Of a DNA stretch of 10,992 bases, positions 5,975 to 10,992 are shown piece after piece (the first letter of the stretch is position 1; every line of letters begins with the position of its first letter). The translations under genes were made by a program, and so were the position numbers. The stretch is taken from the NCBI GenBank assembly GCA_049644305.1, contig JBARRQ010000050.1, positions 1 to 10,992 of the forward strand, read 5' to 3'. The notes beneath the pieces are model-generated. The model was not told where the DNA came from. It saw nothing but the letters and a program-made list of their open reading frames with translations, and searched no databases. This DNA is from AC-32 sp049644305. Lineage in GTDB: Bacteria; Actinomycetota; Thermoleophilia; Gaiellales; Gaiellaceae.

Positions 5975-6903
5975 TCCGGGCCGTGGAGCGGCAGGGAACC
6001 ACCCAGACTCCTGACGGCCGCGCGCTCGCGTACGTGGAGCGCGGGGCGGCCGGAGGCGCGCCGGTCATCACCTGCCACGGCACGCCGGGCAGTCGCCTGG
6101 GGCGTCATCCGGACGGCCGGCTGTACGACCGTCACGGCGTCCGCATGGTCGCCTACGACCGCCCCGGGTACGGTCTTTCAGACCCGAAGGTCGGCCGCTC
6201 GGTTGCTGATGCGGCTGCGGACGTCGAGACGATCGCGGACGCGCTTGGCTTCGACCGCTTCGCGGTCGTGGGCGGCTCCGGCGGCGGCCCGCACGCGCTC
6301 GCCTGCGGGGCCCTGCTCGGCGACCGGCTCCTGCGCGTGGGCGTCCTCGTTACGCCGGCTCCCTCGGATACCTCCGACTTCGACTTCTTCGACGGCCTTG
6401 CCGACGTGAACGTGAAGGAGTTCGGCGCGGCGCTCGAGGGGCGGGAGGCGATCGAGACGTATCTGCAGCCGTTCGTCGACGAGGTGGGTCGCGATCCAGA
6501 CGCCATGATCGACGAGGTCGCCGCCGAATTGCCCGAGGTCGACCGCGCGATCATCTCCGGCGAGGACTTCCGCAGGATCCTGCGCGAGTCATGGGTCGAG
6601 TCCGCGCGGCAAGGGGTCCGCGGCTGGGCCGACGACGACCTTGCTTTCGCGAAGCCCTGGGGCTTCGAGCTGGAGGACGTGCAGGCGGACGTGAGGCTGT
6701 GGCAGGGCGAGCTGGACGTGCTCGCTCCGCGGAGTCACGGCGAGTACGTGGCGAGCCGGCTTCCCAACGCGCGCTTCGAGCTGCTCGAGGGCGGAGGCCA
6801 CTTCCTCGACGAGGAGTGGGCCGTGGTACTTGACTGGCTCAGCGCGAGGGACAGCGCGGAGGAACCCCTGGTTCCCCCGCGAGCCCCTTCCTCGACGACG
6901 TAG
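5971..6903 (+). CDS. Alpha/beta-fold hydrolase
   Basis: 310 residues from ATG 5971, which overlaps the upstream TGA by four bases (ATGA). Seen: oxyanion-hole motif HGTPGSR (36-42), strand and turn VAYDRPGYGLSDP (60-72), nucleophile elbow GGSGGG with Ser103, a cap region rich in Asp/Glu (about 130-215), the acid Asp249 in QGELDVLAP, and His277 in GGGHF. The catalytic triad is complete. The family includes esterases, lactonases and haloperoxidase-like enzymes, and the substrate is unknown. Co-translation with an alpha-hydroxy-acid oxidase suggests a hydroxy-acid ester or lactone, but that is inference. The last 15 residues (Pro-rich, from residue 296) are encoded by a dispersed intergenic repeat that recurs after rpoD, so the C-terminus appears to run on into non-coding repeat sequence. 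Confidence 0.92.
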   Translation: MIRAVERQGTTQTPDGRALAYVERGAAGGAPVITCHGTPGSRLGRHPDGRLYDRHGVRMVAYDRPGYGLSDPKVGRSVADAAADVETIADALGFDRFAVVGGSGGGPHALACGALLGDRLLRVGVLVTPAPSDTSDFDFFDGLADVNVKEFGAALEGREAIETYLQPFVDEVGRDPDAMIDEVAAELPEVDRAIISGEDFRRILRESWVESARQGVRGWADDDLAFAKPWGFELEDVQADVRLWQGELDVLAPRSHGEYVASRLPNARFELLEGGGHFLDEEWAVVLDWLSARDSAEEPLVPPRAPSSTT

Positions 6904-6993
6904 GCGCACCTCTTTTCGTTTCAGGAGCCGGCGGCTGGAGTCGTGCCGCTGAGGTTCTTGGCGCACCGAAGCTCTCGGCGGGCAAAGCCCGCC
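6856..6993 (+). repeat. Dispersed intergenic repeat, copy A (about 138 bp)
   Basis: Matches 10856-10992. Three landmarks keep spacing: a 10-bp inverted repeat around the shared cctggttccccc core at the left end (here with one mismatch), gagccggc about 44 bp after gagcccc, and ctctcg 47 bp after that, followed directly by a 7-bp perfect hairpin (ggcggge-type stem: ggcgggc/gcccgcc, loop AAA). The first 48 bp lie inside the hydrolase coding region. The flanking 7000-7032 is a further GC-rich, repeat-like stretch without a gene. Terminator function for the operon is plausible, but there is no U-run. Confidence 0.75.
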
Positions 6994-7032
6994 TTCGCCG
7001 GCAAAGCGCAGCGAGCAAGCAGGCGTCTGAGG

Positions 7033-7515
7033 CTAGGGCTTCGCGCCGTGGTCTAACAGCAGGCGCTCGAGGCGGTCGTCGCCGTTCTGGCGAGCCGCGT
7101 CGATCGCGCGGAAATCATCCGTGCCTTGGTGGATGTTCGGGTCGGCGCCGCGCTCGAGAAGCAGCTCGCAGAGCGCATAGCGCACATCAGGGCCCTTGTT
7201 CTCCGCCGCGGCCGCGGCATGAAGCGCGTTCGACTGGATGTGTGGGTTGCGAGCGAGTGTGTTCGGGTCGGCGCTGCTGTCGAGCAGCAGGCGGGCCGCC
7301 TCGACGTGGCCGTAGAAGCACGCGAGCCCGAGTGCCTGGAAGCCGTCGTCGTCAAACGCTGCGACGCGGCGCGGGTCCTCCTCGAGGAGCTCTCTCAGCC
7401 GCTCGACCTTGCCGAGCGCCGCCGCCTCGAAGACGTTCAGCTTCGGCCCCTGCGCGAGGAGCTCTTCGACGCGGTCCTGTTGCCCGGAATGCAATGCCTG
7501 CAGAAGCTCTGTCAT
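7033..7515 (-). CDS. Small ankyrin-repeat protein
   Basis: 160 residues with no signal peptide or membrane segment, so probably cytoplasmic. Four to five ankyrin repeats fill the whole chain: about 1-28 (LLQALHSGQQDRVEELLAQG), 29-58 (FEAAALGKVERLRELLEEDP), 59-88 (ALGLACFYGHVEAARLLLDSSADPN), 95-128 (ALHAAAAAE, LCELLLERGADPN) and 131-160 (AIDAARQNGDDRLERLLLDHGA). The repeats form a protein-binding solenoid; the partner is unknown. The start is well supported: GGAGG lies six bases before ATG 7515. Its upstream region falls in the MarR-type relic on the other strand. It is convergent with the hydrolase operon across the dispersed repeat. Confidence 0.93.
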   Translation of the reverse strand: MTELLQALHSGQQDRVEELLAQGPKLNVFEAAALGKVERLRELLEEDPRRVAAFDDDGFQALGLACFYGHVEAARLLLDSSADPNTLARNPHIQSNALHAAAAAENKGPDVRYALCELLLERGADPNIHQGTDDFRAIDAARQNGDDRLERLLLDHGAKP

Positions 7516-7765
7516 TGACGCCCTCCGCTCGTCGAATTGCCAAGTCGCTCGTCGAGGACGGCTATATCAGCCGCGAGGATGATCCGGCCGACGGCCGGTC
7601 GTACGGCTGCGAGCAACGACCAAGGGCAGGCGCGTCATGCAGAAGGGGCGACAGCGGCGGGTGACGAACCTCGCGCGGCTTCTCGGGCGGCTGTCGGCCG
7701 AAGAGGTCTCGCGCGTGCGCGAAGCGGCCGAGCTGGTCGACAGCGCGCTAGCGGAGCAGCCGTGA
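7515..7765 (+). pseudogene. MarR-family regulator relic, 5'-truncated and frameshifted
   Basis: The first part reads SARRIAKSLVEDGYISREDDPADGRS (up to about 7601), the end of a winged-helix recognition helix and the wing, as in MarR proteins (...LEERGLVxRxxDPxDxRA...). Stepping back one base at about 7601 continues it as VRLRATTKGRRVMQKG and on through LGRLSAEEVSRVREAAELVDSALAEQP to TGA 7763-7765, a typical MarR C-terminal dimerisation helix. About 80 codons survive, and the first 60 or so residues of a normal MarR (N-terminal helices and most of the DNA-binding domain) are absent, ending at the start of the ankyrin gene. No functional product is expected. The MarR assignment rests on pattern resemblance. 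Confidence 0.7.
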
Positions 7766-7805
7766 AAGCCGGCGATCCTTGAGCAGGCGGCCGCCGGTTT
7801 GGCAC
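7748..7805 (-). pseudogene. Displaced 3' end of the DNA glycosylase gene
   Basis: On the minus strand this 58-bp piece encodes CQTGGRLLKDRRLSRLLR and a TAG stop, exactly the C-terminus of the intact glycosylase ending at 7904. The first 39 bp (7767-7805) are identical to 7923-7961. The remaining codons encode the same residues (LSRLLR) with different third positions. It overlaps the 3' end of the MarR relic by 18 bp on the opposite strand. Confidence 0.85.
7767..7805 (+). repeat. 39-bp perfect direct repeat, copy 1
   Basis: Identical to 7923-7961, which is coding sequence of the glycosylase. The centre-to-centre distance is 156 bp. Confidence 0.97.
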
Positions 7806-7808
7806 CGA

Positions 7809-7860
7809 GGCGCCGCTTGCGGCGCCGGCCTAAGGCCGCGCGGGCTTCGCCTGCGCGGCC
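7809..7860 (-). repeat. Two-hairpin palindromic element, copy 2
   Basis: Read on the minus strand, hairpin 1 (7860-7834) has a 12-position stem beginning ggccgcgc with loop GAA and one A.C mismatch. A 7-nt spacer, ttaggcc, follows, and then hairpin 2 (7826-7809), ggcgccgc, AA, gcggcgcc. Order, lengths and orientation relative to the upstream gene match copy 1 at 3219-3270. It lies 43 bp behind the glycosylase stop, so it may end or stabilise that transcript. Confidence 0.8.
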
Positions 7861-7903
7861 GTCGGAAATGACCGGTCGACCTACTTGAAGTCGCCGCGTG
7901 CGC

Positions 7904-8731
7904 TTACCGCAGGAGACGCGAGAGCCGGCGATCCTTGAGCAGGCGGCCGCCGGTTTGGCACTTCGAGCAGTAGTAGATCGTGTGCTCCTCGAAATCGACG
8001 CGCGCGATGGGCGTGCCGCAGACGTGGCACGGCTCGCCCAGCCTGTCGTGCACGCGGTAGACCTTCGCGTCCTTGGCGCCGCGCTCGCGAAGCTCGAGCC
8101 CGCGCCGCAGCTCCGATTCGATCGCGCCGGCGAGCGTCCGGATCTGTTCAGGGGGCAGTCCCTCGGACATGGCGAAGGGAGAGAGCCGCGCCTCGTGGAG
8201 GATCTCGTTCGCCCAGGCCCGGCCGATCCCGGCGATCGCCCGCTGGTCGCGCAGGAGCGAATGCAGGCGCCGGTTGTCGGCCGCCAGGATCTCGGCGAGC
8301 TCCCCATCACGGAGGTCGAGCGCCTCGGGGCCGAGGTGGGCGAGCTCCTCGTCAGCCCCCTCTGGCGACAGAAGCCAGACACCTGCCCGCTTCCTCGCTC
8401 CCGCCTCAGTGACGACGAGCTGGGCACCGCCCTGGAACCGAAGCCGGAATGCCGGTGCCTTGGGTCCTTCATGACTCGACGACACGTAGCGCACGCGTCC
8501 CTTCGTCATCTGGTGCACCAGCAGCACGAGCTCGCCGTCGTCGGTCGGGAAGAGCAGACGCTTGCCGCGCCGCTTCGCGCCCGCGAGCCGCCGGCCTTCG
8601 AGGGCCGAGAGAGGAGGATCGAACGTCTTCAGAGTGGCGACGTGCGCCGGCCCGGCATGCTCGATCGGAAACGCGCGCACGGGCTCGTCGAGGGCGCGCC
8701 GTAGCGCCTCCACTTCGGGTAGCTCAGGCAC
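7904..8731 (-). CDS. mutM: Fpg/Nei-family DNA glycosylase/AP lyase
   Basis: 275 residues from GTG 8731 (the mature protein starts PELPEVEAL). This family excises oxidised bases and cuts the abasic site. Seen: N-terminal Pro2 nucleophile and Glu3, Lys57 in AGAKRRGKRLLF, the helix-two-turn-helix segment IAGIGRAWANEILHEARLSPF (about 165-185), and a zinc finger Cys235-X2-Cys238-X16-Cys255-X2-Cys258 near the C-terminus. The usual Arg of the zinc-finger hairpin (QRATFYC in E. coli) is His250 here. HQMTKGRV stands for the HLxMTGRL void-filling loop with a changed order, so Fpg versus Nei specificity is uncertain and the symbol is tentative. A GGGAGA Shine-Dalgarno lies about four bases before the GTG. 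Its 3' end is duplicated at 7748-7805. Confidence 0.92.
   Translation of the reverse strand: MPELPEVEALRRALDEPVRAFPIEHAGPAHVATLKTFDPPLSALEGRRLAGAKRRGKRLLFPTDDGELVLLVHQMTKGRVRYVSSSHEGPKAPAFRLRFQGGAQLVVTEAGARKRAGVWLLSPEGADEELAHLGPEALDLRDGELAEILAADNRRLHSLLRDQRAIAGIGRAWANEILHEARLSPFAMSEGLPPEQIRTLAGAIESELRRGLELRERGAKDAKVYRVHDRLGEPCHVCGTPIARVDFEEHTIYYCSKCQTGGRLLKDRRLSRLLR
7923..7961 (+). repeat. 39-bp perfect direct repeat, copy 2 (within the glycosylase gene)
   Basis: Second copy of 7767-7805. On the coding strand it spans the last zinc ligand Cys258 through the Leu preceding the final five residues. Confidence 0.97.
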
Positions 8732-8745
8732 TTAGTCTCCCGGCC

Positions 8746-9621
8746 ATGGCAGAGCCGCTCAGCGTAGCCGTGAAGCGCGGGGAGATCATCGAGTCGGTGC
8801 ATCGCGTGCACGCTGTCGCCGTCGAGAACGGCGAGGTCGTCGCGGCGGCGGGCGACCCGACGCTCTCGACATCGCTGCGATCGGCGGCCAAGCCGATTCA
8901 GGCCCTGCCGCTGGCGCGCGCGCGCGAGGACCTGGACGATGCCGACCTCGCGATCGCCGCCGCCTCCCACCTGGGAACGCCGGCGCACGTCGAGGCGGTC
9001 CGCACACTGCTCCGGAAGACGGGCGGCGCCGAGGACGAGCTTGACTGCGGGCTCCAGCCCGGACGGCCGCCCGAGCCGGTTTTCCACAACTGCTCGGGCA
9101 AGCACGCCGGCATGCTTGCCGTCTGCCGGGCGCACGGCTGGCCGGTCGAGGGTTACCGCTTGCCTGACCATCCGCTGCAGACCGCGCTCCTGGAGGAGGT
9201 GGCCGCAACCGCCGAGCTGCCCGCGGACGAGGTGGCGACCGGGACCGACGGCTGCGGCGTCGTCTGCTTTGCGCTCCCGCTGGAGCGCGCCGCCTTCGCC
9301 TTCTCCCGCCTCGTCCGCACCCCGGTCGCAGCGGCGATGCGCGCTCGCCCCGAGCTCGTAGGCGGCGACGGCGCGACCGACACCGAGCTGATGCGGGCGC
9401 TTCCGGGCTGGATTGCGAAGGGCGGCGCGGAGGGACTGCTCTGCGCCGCTTCCGCTCAGGGGCTGGGGCTTGCGCTCAAGGTCGCCGACGGAAATTCGCG
9501 CGCATTGCGGCCGGCGCTCTACGCATTCGCCTCGACCCTTGAGCTCGAGCTGCCCGAGCTCGCAGAGCTACCGGTGAAAAACAGCCACGGAGAGGTCGTC
9601 GGCGGCATCGCCACTTTGTAA
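8746..9621 (+). CDS. Asparaginase, Rhizobium etli (Asparaginase_II) type
   Basis: 291 residues from ATG 8746. It hydrolyses L-asparagine to aspartate and ammonia. The family is unrelated to the classical bacterial types I and II and uses a Ser-Lys pair with a nearby Zn-binding Cys/Lys site. Seen: Ser46-x-x-Lys49 in SLRSAAKPIQALPL, Cys116 and Lys119 in HNCSGKHAGML, and Cys170 in GTDGCGVVCFALPL. The 54-residue step from Cys116 to Cys170 equals that between Cys135 and Cys189 of the R. etli enzyme as I recall it. There is no signal peptide. It is somewhat shorter than R. etli AnsA but complete to the usual GEVVGGI end. Divergent from the glycosylase, with only 14 bp between start codons and no clear Shine-Dalgarno, so a leaderless message is possible. 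Confidence 0.9.
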   Translation: MAEPLSVAVKRGEIIESVHRVHAVAVENGEVVAAAGDPTLSTSLRSAAKPIQALPLARAREDLDDADLAIAAASHLGTPAHVEAVRTLLRKTGGAEDELDCGLQPGRPPEPVFHNCSGKHAGMLAVCRAHGWPVEGYRLPDHPLQTALLEEVAATAELPADEVATGTDGCGVVCFALPLERAAFAFSRLVRTPVAAAMRARPELVGGDGATDTELMRALPGWIAKGGAEGLLCAASAQGLGLALKVADGNSRALRPALYAFASTLELELPELAELPVKNSHGEVVGGIATL

Positions 9622-9660
9622 AGAAATTGTTCCGAAATTGCGAATTCGTGTGTAACATCC
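9616..9660 (+). promoter_or_regulatory. AT-rich promoter region of the sigma factor gene
   Basis: About 36% G+C over 45 bp, the most AT-rich island in the window, located between the asparaginase stop and the sigma factor. TAACAT at 9653-9658 is a fair -10 element. TTGTTC at 9627-9632 resembles a -35 but is 20 bp away, longer than ideal. A start near 9665 would leave a leader of about 90 nt. Confidence 0.4.
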
Positions 9661-9746
9661 GACGCGGCGAGGGGTGAGCCGGGGAGACAAGAGCGCCGGC
9701 TCTCGTCGTGTCTAGGTTTTCCGTGCAGCCAAGCCGCGAGACAGCC

Positions 9747-9751
9747 GGAGG
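9747..9751 (+). promoter_or_regulatory. Shine-Dalgarno favouring GTG 9756 for the sigma factor
   Basis: GGAGG lies four bases before GTG 9756. The in-frame GTG at 9708 has only a weak GGGGAG more than 20 bases upstream and follows a small hairpin (9690-9703), so it is less likely. GTG 9723 has no site at all. Confidence 0.5.
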
Positions 9752-9755
9752 TCAG

Positions 9756-10850
9756 GTGCTCACCGTTGACATTTCCCTTCCGGACGTCGAGGAGCTCCAC
9801 AAGCTCGTTCAAGACGGCGTCGAGAAGGGCTTCCTTACGTACGACGAGATCGTGTCCGGGCTCGAGGAGGTCGAGCTCAGCAAGGAGCAGATCGAGGACT
9901 TCTACACCTACCTGATCGACCACTCGATCGAGCTGGTCGAGGGGGAGCAGCACAAGCACCCGCCGCACGAGCAACCAGCGCTGGCGGAGGAGGAGAAGGT
10001 TCCGAAGCTCGACCTGACCGTCGAGCCGAGCCTCGACTCTCTGAGGCTCTACCTGCGCGAGATCGGCAAGGTGCCGCTGCTGACCGCCGACCAGGAGGTC
10101 TACCTGGCGAAGCGCATCGAGCGTGGGGAGATGGCCGCGAAGACGCAGATGATCGAGGCCAACCTGCGCCTTGTCGTGTCCATCGCGAAGTCGTACCTGG
10201 GGCGGGGCCTGAGTTTCCTCGACTTGATCCAGGAGGGCTCGCTCGGCCTGATCCGCGCCGTCGAGAAGTTCGACTACCGCAAGGGCTACAAGTTCTCGAC
10301 GTATGCGACCTGGTGGATTCGGCAGGCCGTGACGCGGGCGATCGCCGACAAGGCGCGCACGATCCGCATTCCCGTGCACATGGTCGAGAAGCTGAACAAA
10401 GTCGTGCACATCGAGCGCCAACTCGTCCAGCGCCTCGGGCGTGAGCCGCGCCCGGACGAGATTGCGTCCGAGCTCGAGATGACCACCTCGGAGGTGCGCG
10501 ACATCCTGCGGATGGCACAGCATCCGGTTTCGCTCGAGAAGCCGATCGGCGAGGAGGAGGAGTCCGAGCTCGGAGACTTCGTCCAGGACGAGCAAGCCGA
10601 GTCGCCGTTCGACACCGCCTCGGTCTCGCTGCGGCGGGAGGACATCGAGAACGCGCTCGCCTCGTTGCCTGAGCGCGACCGCAAGGTGATCGAGCTGCGC
10701 TTCGGTCTCTCCGGCGCGCAGCCGTGCACGCTCGAGGAGGTCGGCCGCGCCTTCGGGGTCACGCGAGAGCGCATACGCCAGATCGAGAACAACACGTTGA
10801 AGAAGCTCGAGTCCCTGCCCGAGGCGCAGGGTCTCAAAGACTGCGTCTAG
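9756..10850 (+). CDS. rpoD: RNA polymerase sigma factor, RpoD (sigma-70 group 1/2)
   Basis: 364 residues from GTG 9756 (380 from GTG 9708). It directs RNA polymerase to -10/-35 promoters. Domains in order: a region 1.1-like helical segment (LHKLVQDGVEKGFLTYDEI), an acidic linker, region 1.2 (SLDSLRLYLREIGKVPLLTADQEVYLAKRIERG), region 2 (ANLRLVVSIAKSYLGRG, DLIQEGSLGLIRAVEKFDY, KFSTYATWWIRQAVTRAIADKAR), region 3 (IRIPVHMVEKLNKVV), and region 4 ending in the helix-turn-helix TLEEVGRAFGVTRERIRQIE. The C-terminus after the helix (NNTLKKLESLPEAQGLKDCV) differs from the usual KTLRKLRHPxR ending. It is short, like actinobacterial principal or principal-like sigmas, and a single copy cannot be told from a group 2 paralogue here. 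An AT-rich promoter lies upstream and a hairpin terminator six bases after the stop. Confidence 0.95.
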   Translation: MLTVDISLPDVEELHKLVQDGVEKGFLTYDEIVSGLEEVELSKEQIEDFYTYLIDHSIELVEGEQHKHPPHEQPALAEEEKVPKLDLTVEPSLDSLRLYLREIGKVPLLTADQEVYLAKRIERGEMAAKTQMIEANLRLVVSIAKSYLGRGLSFLDLIQEGSLGLIRAVEKFDYRKGYKFSTYATWWIRQAVTRAIADKARTIRIPVHMVEKLNKVVHIERQLVQRLGREPRPDEIASELEMTTSEVRDILRMAQHPVSLEKPIGEEEESELGDFVQDEQAESPFDTASVSLRREDIENALASLPERDRKVIELRFGLSGAQPCTLEEVGRAFGVTRERIRQIENNTLKKLESLPEAQGLKDCV

Positions 10851-10855
10851 TCGGC

Positions 10856-10880
10856 GTGGGGGAACACCTGGTTCCCCCAC
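10856..10880 (+). terminator. Strong hairpin behind rpoD
   Basis: A perfect 10-bp stem, gtgggggaac / gttcccccac, with a 5-nt loop acctg, begins five bases after the TAG. No U-run follows, as is common in high-GC genomes. It forms the left end of repeat copy B. Confidence 0.7.
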
Positions 10881-10992
10881 GAGCCCCCTCCTTGCGACCG
10901 GCTGCGTAGTTCCCTGGTTTCACGAGCCGGCTGAGGTCTTTGCGCTCGTGGCGGGACCGCGTTGGTGAGCCTCTCGCCGGGCGGAGCCCGGC
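10856..10992 (+). repeat. Dispersed intergenic repeat, copy B (reaches the window edge)
   Basis: Second copy of 6856-6993. gagcccc to gagccggc is 43 bp here (44 in A) and gagccggc to ctctcg is 47 bp in both. It ends at the last base of the window with a perfect 7-bp hairpin, gccgggc / gcccggc, loop GGA. The left and right ends are conserved and the middle is diverged. No coding potential was seen in 10851-10992. Confidence 0.75.

Noticed and set aside
7126..7518. Plus-strand open frame opposite the ankyrin gene
   Set aside because: It is a mirror frame of the ankyrin repeats; the minus strand shows clear repeats and a good ribosome site.
9519..10880. Long open frame (453 codons) antisense to the sigma factor gene
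   Set aside because: It is the GC-rich mirror frame of rpoD, with Leu/Arg/Val-rich sequence and no recognisable motif. The sense strand has full sigma-70 domains.

Overview
This is a GC-rich chromosomal segment (a rough impression is about two-thirds G+C) with densely packed genes, GTG and TTG starts, short stop/start overlaps and tightly spaced divergent pairs. The gene content is an essential RpoD-type sigma factor, PlsY, an MptA/FolE2-type GTP cyclohydrolase, two Fe/Mn superoxide dismutases, a Fpg-type glycosylase and an R. etli-type asparaginase. This fits a high-GC Actinomycetota, and Thermoleophilia/Gaiellales-like is my best guess. That placement is inference from overall resemblance, not a phylogeny.

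Layout. 1-538 (-): an SDR-fold protein cut by the window edge, with most catalytic residues replaced. 582-1218 (+): a secreted protein gene broken by one extra base. 1225-1854 (-) and 1953-2573 (+): two divergent superoxide dismutases from clearly different subfamilies. 2578-3189 (+): plsY, placed directly behind the second SOD but without a normal start codon. 3314-4288 (-): the MptA/FolE2-type cyclohydrolase, convergent with plsY. 4314-6903 (+): a three-gene overlapping unit made of a degenerate histidine-kinase-like protein, an FMN-dependent alpha-hydroxy-acid oxidase/dehydrogenase (TAGTG overlap) and an alpha/beta hydrolase (ATGA overlap). 7033-7515 (-): a small ankyrin-repeat protein. 7515-7765 (+): a truncated, frameshifted MarR-type relic. 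7904-8731 (-): Fpg/Nei DNA glycosylase. 8746-9621 (+): asparaginase, 14 bp away and divergent. 9756-10850 (+): the RpoD-type sigma factor.

Functional reading. The two SODs and the glycosylase would handle superoxide and oxidised bases. The alpha-hydroxy-acid enzyme may itself make H2O2 if it is an oxidase. The remaining genes are housekeeping: phospholipid synthesis, pterin/folate synthesis, asparagine use and transcription. No mobile-element gene, tRNA, rRNA or CRISPR array was seen.

The least ordinary material lies in the short gaps behind gene 3' ends. A two-hairpin element occurs once on each strand (3219-3270 and 7809-7860), in the same order, with the same 7-nt spacer length and with compensated base-pair changes. 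At both places the distal end of the element is followed within 3-5 bp by a perfect 37- or 39-bp repeat of sequence from the end of the upstream gene. At the glycosylase locus this leaves a second copy of the gene's last codons that differs only synonymously. A second, longer repeat of about 137 bp follows the hydrolase gene and rpoD with conserved internal spacing. Four hairpins in these gaps share a GGGC-like stem closed on a purine triplet, always on the sense strand of the upstream gene.
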